DNA of 13,663 bases from Chrysiogenia bacterium (lineage in GTDB: Bacteria > JAGRBM01). The DNA lies in assembly GCA_020434085.1 (NCBI GenBank), contig JAGRBM010000524.1, positions 1 through 13,663 of the forward strand, in the 5' to 3' direction. The notes under the pieces are model-generated. The model did not search any database. It saw nothing but the letters and a program-made list of their open reading frames with translations, and had not been told where the DNA came from. Below are positions 9,907 to 13,663 of this stretch, in pieces. Made by a program: the position numbers and the translations under genes. Each line of letters starts with the position of its first letter. Position 1 is the first letter of the stretch.

Positions 9907-10725
9907 ATGGCCACCATTCTTGATCAGATCGTCGCCGAGCGGCGCATTGCTGTAAAACAGGCCCGCGAGAAGCGAAGCGTTTCGGAGCTCGAATCACTCG
10001 CAAGCGAGCGCCCAGTTCCGCGCTCGCTGCGTGCGGCCTTCCTGGGCATCGAGCAGGCAAAGGCCGCCGATGCTGACTTGCCTCACCGGGTGATCTCTGA
10101 AGTAAAGCGTGCCTCCCCTTCGAAGGGGCTCATCCGCGCCGATTTCGACGCGCTGGCTATCGCCAAGTCCTACGAAGCAGGCGGCGCCGCAGCGATCAGT
10201 GTGCTGACCGAGGAGAAGCACTTCCAGGGCTCGCTGGAATATCTCACGAAGATTGCCGCCGAGGTTCGCCTGCCGGTGCTCCGCAAGGACTTCTTCGTCG
10301 ATCCCTACCAGGTGATCGAGGCCCGCGCCCATGGCGCGGCGGCAATTCTGGTGATCATTGCTTGCACCGAGCGCGCCCTGTGCGAGGACCTGCTCCACGC
10401 GGCGCAGGAATACGGGCTCGACGTGCTGGTCGAGGTCCACACCCGCGGCGAGCTCGACAAGGCCCTGGAACTGGGCGGCGAGCTGTTGCTGGGCGTGAAC
10501 AACCGCGACCTGCACACCTTCAAGACGGACATCCAGACAACGCTGGACCTGATCCCCCATGTTCCACAGGGGCGCAAGGTCATTGCCGAGAGCGGGCTCA
10601 ATACCAGGGAGGACCTCGACACGCTGCGCGCGGCCGGCGCCGGGGGATTCCTCATCGGCGAGAGCCTGATGCGCGCGCATGATCCGGGCGCAAAACTCGC
10701 CGAGATGATCGGGAGGAAGACATGA
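9907..10725 (+). CDS. trpC: Indole-3-glycerol phosphate synthase (TrpC)
   Basis: TrpC closes the indole ring, converting carboxyphenylamino-deoxyribulose phosphate to indole-3-glycerol phosphate. The 272-residue single-domain (beta/alpha)8 protein is not fused to TrpF. ISEVKRASPSKG (63-74) carries E65 and K67, LRKDFF (125-130) carries the proposed general acid K127, and VLVEVHT (173-179) carries E176. NNRDL (198-202) and AESGL (227-231) complete the phosphate and substrate site. These match the residues known from the Sulfolobus and E. coli enzymes. The ribosome site is weak (TAAGAA), which suits translation coupled to trpD five bases upstream. Its TGA overlaps the trpF ATG in an ATGA. Confidence 0.97.
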   Translation: MATILDQIVAERRIAVKQAREKRSVSELESLASERPVPRSLRAAFLGIEQAKAADADLPHRVISEVKRASPSKGLIRADFDALAIAKSYEAGGAAAISVLTEEKHFQGSLEYLTKIAAEVRLPVLRKDFFVDPYQVIEARAHGAAAILVIIACTERALCEDLLHAAQEYGLDVLVEVHTRGELDKALELGGELLLGVNNRDLHTFKTDIQTTLDLIPHVPQGRKVIAESGLNTREDLDTLRAAGAGGFLIGESLMRAHDPGAKLAEMIGRKT

Positions 10726-11366
10726 TCCGCATCAAGATCTGCGGGAACACATCCGTCGTGGACGCCCTCGACGCCGCCCGCGCCGGGGCCCACGCCATCG
10801 GCCTGATCCTGTACGAGCACAGCCCCCGCTGCATCGATCCCGAGGAGGCCGCCCGCATCTGCGCGGCAATGCCCCCGTTTGTCACCACGGTCGGGGTATT
10901 CGTCAACGAGTCAATCGATACCATCCGCATCCTGCAACGCGAGATCGGCTTCGACCTCGTCCAGCTCCACGGGGACGAGCCCCCCGAGATGGTCGAGGAA
11001 TTCGGGCCGCGCACCATCAAGGCGCTTCGCCTCCATCACGAGGATGACCTGGCAAAGCTCGACGCCTATGCCTCGGCGGGCGCGCTGCTTCTTGATACCC
11101 CGAAGGAAGGGGTTTACGGTGGCAGCGGCGAAGTCGGTGACTGGCACCTGGCGAAGCTGGCGGTCGACCGCCTTCTCGAAAAGGGCCAGCCGATCATTCT
11201 GGCGGGCGGCCTCAATCCAGAGAACGTCGCCACAGCCATCCGGCGCGTGACCCCCTTCGGCGTGGACGTCGCCAGCGGCGTGGAAGCCCAGCCGGGAGCC
11301 AAGGACAGGACCGCAATGCGGCGCTTCGTCGTCGAAGCCGCCGCTGCAGGCATCGGCCTGCGCTAG
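10722..11366 (+). CDS. trpF: Phosphoribosylanthranilate isomerase (TrpF)
   Basis: TrpF catalyses the Amadori rearrangement of phosphoribosylanthranilate, the step between TrpD and TrpC. The 214-residue length is normal. The catalytic cysteine is C7 in KICGNT, and the general acid is D125 in LLLDT. QLHGDE (81-86), YGGSG (132-136), AGGLNPENV (161-169) and DVASGVE (182-188) are the family signatures lining the substrate and phosphate site. The start overlaps the trpC stop by 4 bases (ATGA) and has GGGAGGAAG just upstream, so translation is coupled. Seven bases separate it from trpB. Confidence 0.96.
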   Translation: MIRIKICGNTSVVDALDAARAGAHAIGLILYEHSPRCIDPEEAARICAAMPPFVTTVGVFVNESIDTIRILQREIGFDLVQLHGDEPPEMVEEFGPRTIKALRLHHEDDLAKLDAYASAGALLLDTPKEGVYGGSGEVGDWHLAKLAVDRLLEKGQPIILAGGLNPENVATAIRRVTPFGVDVASGVEAQPGAKDRTAMRRFVVEAAAAGIGLR

Positions 11367-11373
11367 AGAAACA

Positions 11374-12582
11374 ATGGCAAACATCAAACGACCCAAACCC
11401 CAGGGGCACTTCGGAGAGTTCGGCGGCCAATACGTGGCCGAAACCCTGATGCCCGCACTCGACGAGCTGGAAACCGCGTGGAAGGCCGCGCGCAAGGACC
11501 CGAAGTTCAAGGCGGACCTGAGCAAGGCGCTCTCAGAATACGTCGGGCGTCCCACCCCCCTGACCTACTGCGAGCGGCTCACCAAAGAACTCGGCGGCGC
11601 GAAGATCTATCTCAAGCGCGAGGACCTCTGCCACACCGGCGCCCACAAGGTGAACAACACCGTGGGGCAGGCCCTGCTTGCCCGGTGGATGAAGAAGCCG
11701 CGGCTCATCGCGGAGACGGGCGCCGGCCAGCACGGCGTGGCAACGGCAACCGTGGCGGCGTGGCTGGGATTCGATTGCGTGGTCTACATGGGCGAGGAAG
11801 ACGTGAAGCGCCAGAGCCTCAACGTCTTTCGCATGAAGCTTCTGGGCGCGGAGGTTCGCCCGGTCTCCAGTGGCTCGCGCACCTTGAAAGACGCGATGAA
11901 CGAGGCGCTGCGCGACTGGATCACCAACGTGCGCGATACCTTCTACGTAATCGGCACAGTCGCGGGCCCGCATCCCTACCCCGCGCTGGTACGCGACCTG
12001 CAGTCGGTCATCGGCAAGGAAGCGCGCCGCCAGGTGCTCAAGGAAACGGGCAAGCTGCCCGACCTGCTGGTGGCCTGCATCGGCGGCGGTTCGAACGCCA
12101 TGGGGCTCTTCCACCCCTTCCGCAAGGACGCAAAGGTCGCCATGCGCGGCGTGGAAGCCGCCGGGCTTGGCATCGACACCGACAAGCACGCGGCAAGCAT
12201 CAACCGCGGCCGCGTGGGCGTGCTGCATGGATCGAAGAGCTACGTGCTCATGGATGGCGACGGCCAGATCACCGAGGCCCACTCCATCTCGGCGGGCCTC
12301 GATTATCCGGGCGTCGGGCCCGAGCATGCCTACCTGCACGATACCGACCGCGTGCAGTATACGACCGCCACCGATGACGAGGCGCTTGCCGCGCTCAAGC
12401 TCCTCGCCGAGACCGAGGGTATCCTCCCCGCGCTGGAGACCGCCCACGCCATCGCCGAAGTCGTGCGCACCGCGCCCAAGATGAAGAAGAACCAGATCAT
12501 TGTCGTCAACTGCTCGGGTCGCGGCGACAAGGACATGAACACCATCGCCGGCGCGATGGGCTACAACCTGGGGGTGAAGTGA
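11374..12582 (+). CDS. trpB: Tryptophan synthase beta chain (TrpB)
   Basis: TrpB condenses indole with serine on pyridoxal phosphate to make tryptophan, as the beta half of the TrpA2B2 complex. The 402 residues match the TrpB1 type that pairs with TrpA. The N-terminal [19 protein letters not shown] is canonical. The PLP lysine is K92 in HTGAHKVNN, and ETGAGQHG (114-121) holds the serine/indole-site glutamate (the first E). The phosphate loop GGGSNAMG is at 237-244. [16 protein letters not shown] and NCSGRGDKD, with the Ser that contacts the PLP ring nitrogen, follow further on. Its stop overlaps the trpA start region, the usual coupled arrangement for partner subunits. Confidence 0.98.
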   Translation: MANIKRPKPQGHFGEFGGQYVAETLMPALDELETAWKAARKDPKFKADLSKALSEYVGRPTPLTYCERLTKELGGAKIYLKREDLCHTGAHKVNNTVGQALLARWMKKPRLIAETGAGQHGVATATVAAWLGFDCVVYMGEEDVKRQSLNVFRMKLLGAEVRPVSSGSRTLKDAMNEALRDWITNVRDTFYVIGTVAGPHPYPALVRDLQSVIGKEARRQVLKETGKLPDLLVACIGGGSNAMGLFHPFRKDAKVAMRGVEAAGLGIDTDKHAASINRGRVGVLHGSKSYVLMDGDGQITEAHSISAGLDYPGVGPEHAYLHDTDRVQYTTATDDEALAALKLLAETEGILPALETAHAIAEVVRTAPKMKKNQIIVVNCSGRGDKDMNTIAGAMGYNLGVK

Positions 12583-13397
12583 TGAGCCGCATCCCCGAAG
12601 CACTCCGGAAGATCAACAAGGACGAAGGCCGCGCGGCGCTCGTCGTCTACGTCACCGCCGGCGACCCCGACATCAAGAAGACCGGAAGAATTCTCGACGC
12701 CTGCGAAAAAGGCGGCGCAGACATCATCGAGCTGGGTGTGCCCTTCTCCGACCCTCAGGCCGACGGCCCCACCATTCAGGCCGCCAGCGAGCGAGCCCTG
12801 GGTGCAGGCACCAAGATCTCGCAGATCCTCGAAGTGATCGCGGACTTCCGCAAGCGCTCGGAGCTGCCGATCCTGCTCTTTGGCTACTACAACCCGGTGT
12901 TCGCCCACGGCCCCGAGACCTACTGCAAGAATGCGGCAAAGGCCGGCGCTGACGGGCTGCTCATCGTGGACCTGCCGCCCGAAGAGGCCGAGGAAGTGCG
13001 CCCCTATGCCGCCGCTAACGGCCTCGATCTGATCTACCTGCTCGCGCCCACGTCGACGAAGGAGCGCATGCAGCTCGTCTCCCAGGTGGCCAGCGGCTTT
13101 GTCTACTATGTGCAGGTGACCGGCGTAACCGGCGCACGCACCGATCTGGCAGCCGACCTCTCACCCATGCTCAAGAAAATCCGCAAGCAGATCAAGCTGC
13201 CCGTGGGCGTCGGATTCGGTATCAGCACCGGCAAGCAGGCCGAGGCAGTCGCCCGCGACGCCGACGCGGTGGTAGTGGGCAGCGCGCTCGTGAGCCGCAT
13301 TGCCGAGCACGGCAAGTCCGCGGATCTCGAAAAAGTCGTCGAGGGCTTCGTGCGCGAGCTGCGCCAGGGCATTGAGTGCGCCGCGAAGAAACGATAA
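12582..13397 (+). CDS. trpA: Tryptophan synthase alpha chain (TrpA)
   Basis: TrpA cleaves indole-3-glycerol phosphate to indole, which is channelled to TrpB. The 271-residue (beta/alpha)8 protein carries the catalytic acids E50 and D61 within ELGVPFSDPQADGP (50-63), one residue offset from the E. coli E49/D60. YNPVFAHG (103-110) and GVTGAR (181-186) belong to the mobile active-site loops, and VGVGFGIS (208-215) with VVGSALV (231-237) bind phosphate. I chose ATG 12582, which overlaps the trpB TGA by one base and has GGGGG at a 6-base spacer. A GTG at 12579 would add one residue but sits only 3 bases from that ribosome site. It is the last recognised trp gene. Confidence 0.97.
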   Translation: MSRIPEALRKINKDEGRAALVVYVTAGDPDIKKTGRILDACEKGGADIIELGVPFSDPQADGPTIQAASERALGAGTKISQILEVIADFRKRSELPILLFGYYNPVFAHGPETYCKNAAKAGADGLLIVDLPPEEAEEVRPYAAANGLDLIYLLAPTSTKERMQLVSQVASGFVYYVQVTGVTGARTDLAADLSPMLKKIRKQIKLPVGVGFGISTGKQAEAVARDADAVVVGSALVSRIAEHGKSADLEKVVEGFVRELRQGIECAAKKR

Positions 13398-13410
13398 AGC
13401 GAGGAAGCCG

Positions 13411-13663
13411 TTGAGCGGGGAAGAAAACACGCAGATCGAGGTTTCGAAAATGCGGCGCGGACCGCTCGTCGCCGCCATCGCGGCAGGTGCAGTACTGCTC
13501 CTTGCCATTGCAGCCTACCTGCTCTCTCCGCGCATCAGCGTTGCAGGGTTCGAAGTTCAGCAGACCCGCGACACCCACTTCAAGTTCTCCCTCAAGCTTG
13601 CCATCCAGAATCGCCTGCCCGTGGACATCCGCGTCGATGCCTACGAGTTCTTTCTCGACGTCA
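13411..13663 (+). CDS. LEA14-like (LEA type 2) membrane-anchored protein, N-terminal fragment, cut by window edge
   Basis: Only the first 84 codons are present. A short polar segment is followed by a positively charged RR and one hydrophobic segment (about 19-38 from the TTG), with no lipoprotein cysteine. After it, the chain reads as a soluble domain with VAGFEVQQTRDTHFKFSLKL and AIQNRLPVDIRVDAYEFFL. The pattern of a beta-strand, then N-x-L-P in place of the usual N-P, then a strand ending in a hydrophobic pair, resembles the LEA14 / water-stress-and-hypersensitive-response domain. It probably acts on the outer face of the inner membrane or in the periplasm; its role is unknown. The start is unsure: TTG 13411 has GAGGA at a 5-base spacer, and ATG 13450 has CGAGG at about 8. 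It follows trpA by 13 bases, suggesting co-transcription. Confidence 0.65.
   Translation, partial: MSGEENTQIEVSKMRRGPLVAAIAAGAVLLLAIAAYLLSPRISVAGFEVQQTRDTHFKFSLKLAIQNRLPVDIRVDAYEFFLDV

Noticed and set aside
11533-12603. 356-codon minus-strand frame across trpB
   Set aside because: It is antisense to a canonical TrpB, with composition and lack of motifs typical of a shadow frame.

Overview
The window is a G+C-rich stretch of a bacterial chromosome carrying mostly housekeeping genes. The organism is Gram-negative: there is a Tat-exported periplasmic enzyme, and two exported proteins look like outer-membrane beta-barrels. Gene content and protein style would suit a deltaproteobacterium-like lineage (Myxococcota, Desulfobacterota, Binatota or similar), but this is an impression from the sequence and not a phylogenetic placement. 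No mobile elements, CRISPR arrays, rRNA or tRNA genes were seen.

Layout. (1) 1-2321, minus: dnaE, the replicative DNA polymerase III alpha subunit, running off the left edge. (2) 2322-2673: a divergent spacer with three separate dyad elements. (3) 2674-3705, plus: msrP, a Tat-exported molybdopterin methionine-sulfoxide reductase with no msrQ beside it. It is followed at 3742-4848 by an exported DUF1207-like barrel protein. (4) 4852-8662, minus: guaB (IMP dehydrogenase), guaA (GMP synthase) and a small exported barrel-like protein of unknown function whose GTG start lies inside the end of guaA. This operon converges on the DUF1207-like gene with a 3-bp gap. (5) 8663-8899: a divergent promoter region with a good sigma70-like promoter for guaB. 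(6) 8900-13397, plus: a tight trpD-trpC-trpF-trpB-trpA operon lacking trpE and trpG. (7) 13411-13663, plus: the start of a membrane-anchored LEA14-like (LEA type 2) protein, probably co-transcribed with trp and cut by the right edge.

How the genes work together. GuaB and GuaA convert IMP to XMP and then GMP. TrpD, C, F, B and A take anthranilate to tryptophan, with TrpA and TrpB forming one tunnelled complex. MsrP repairs oxidised methionines in periplasmic proteins and needs an electron donor encoded elsewhere. The two barrel-like proteins and the LEA14-like protein are the least understood parts. I see no clear new multi-gene system. The best leads are the intact metal site in the DnaE PHP domain, the dyads in the dnaE/msrP spacer, the msrP-DUF1207 pairing, and the unknown envelope protein coupled to guaBA.
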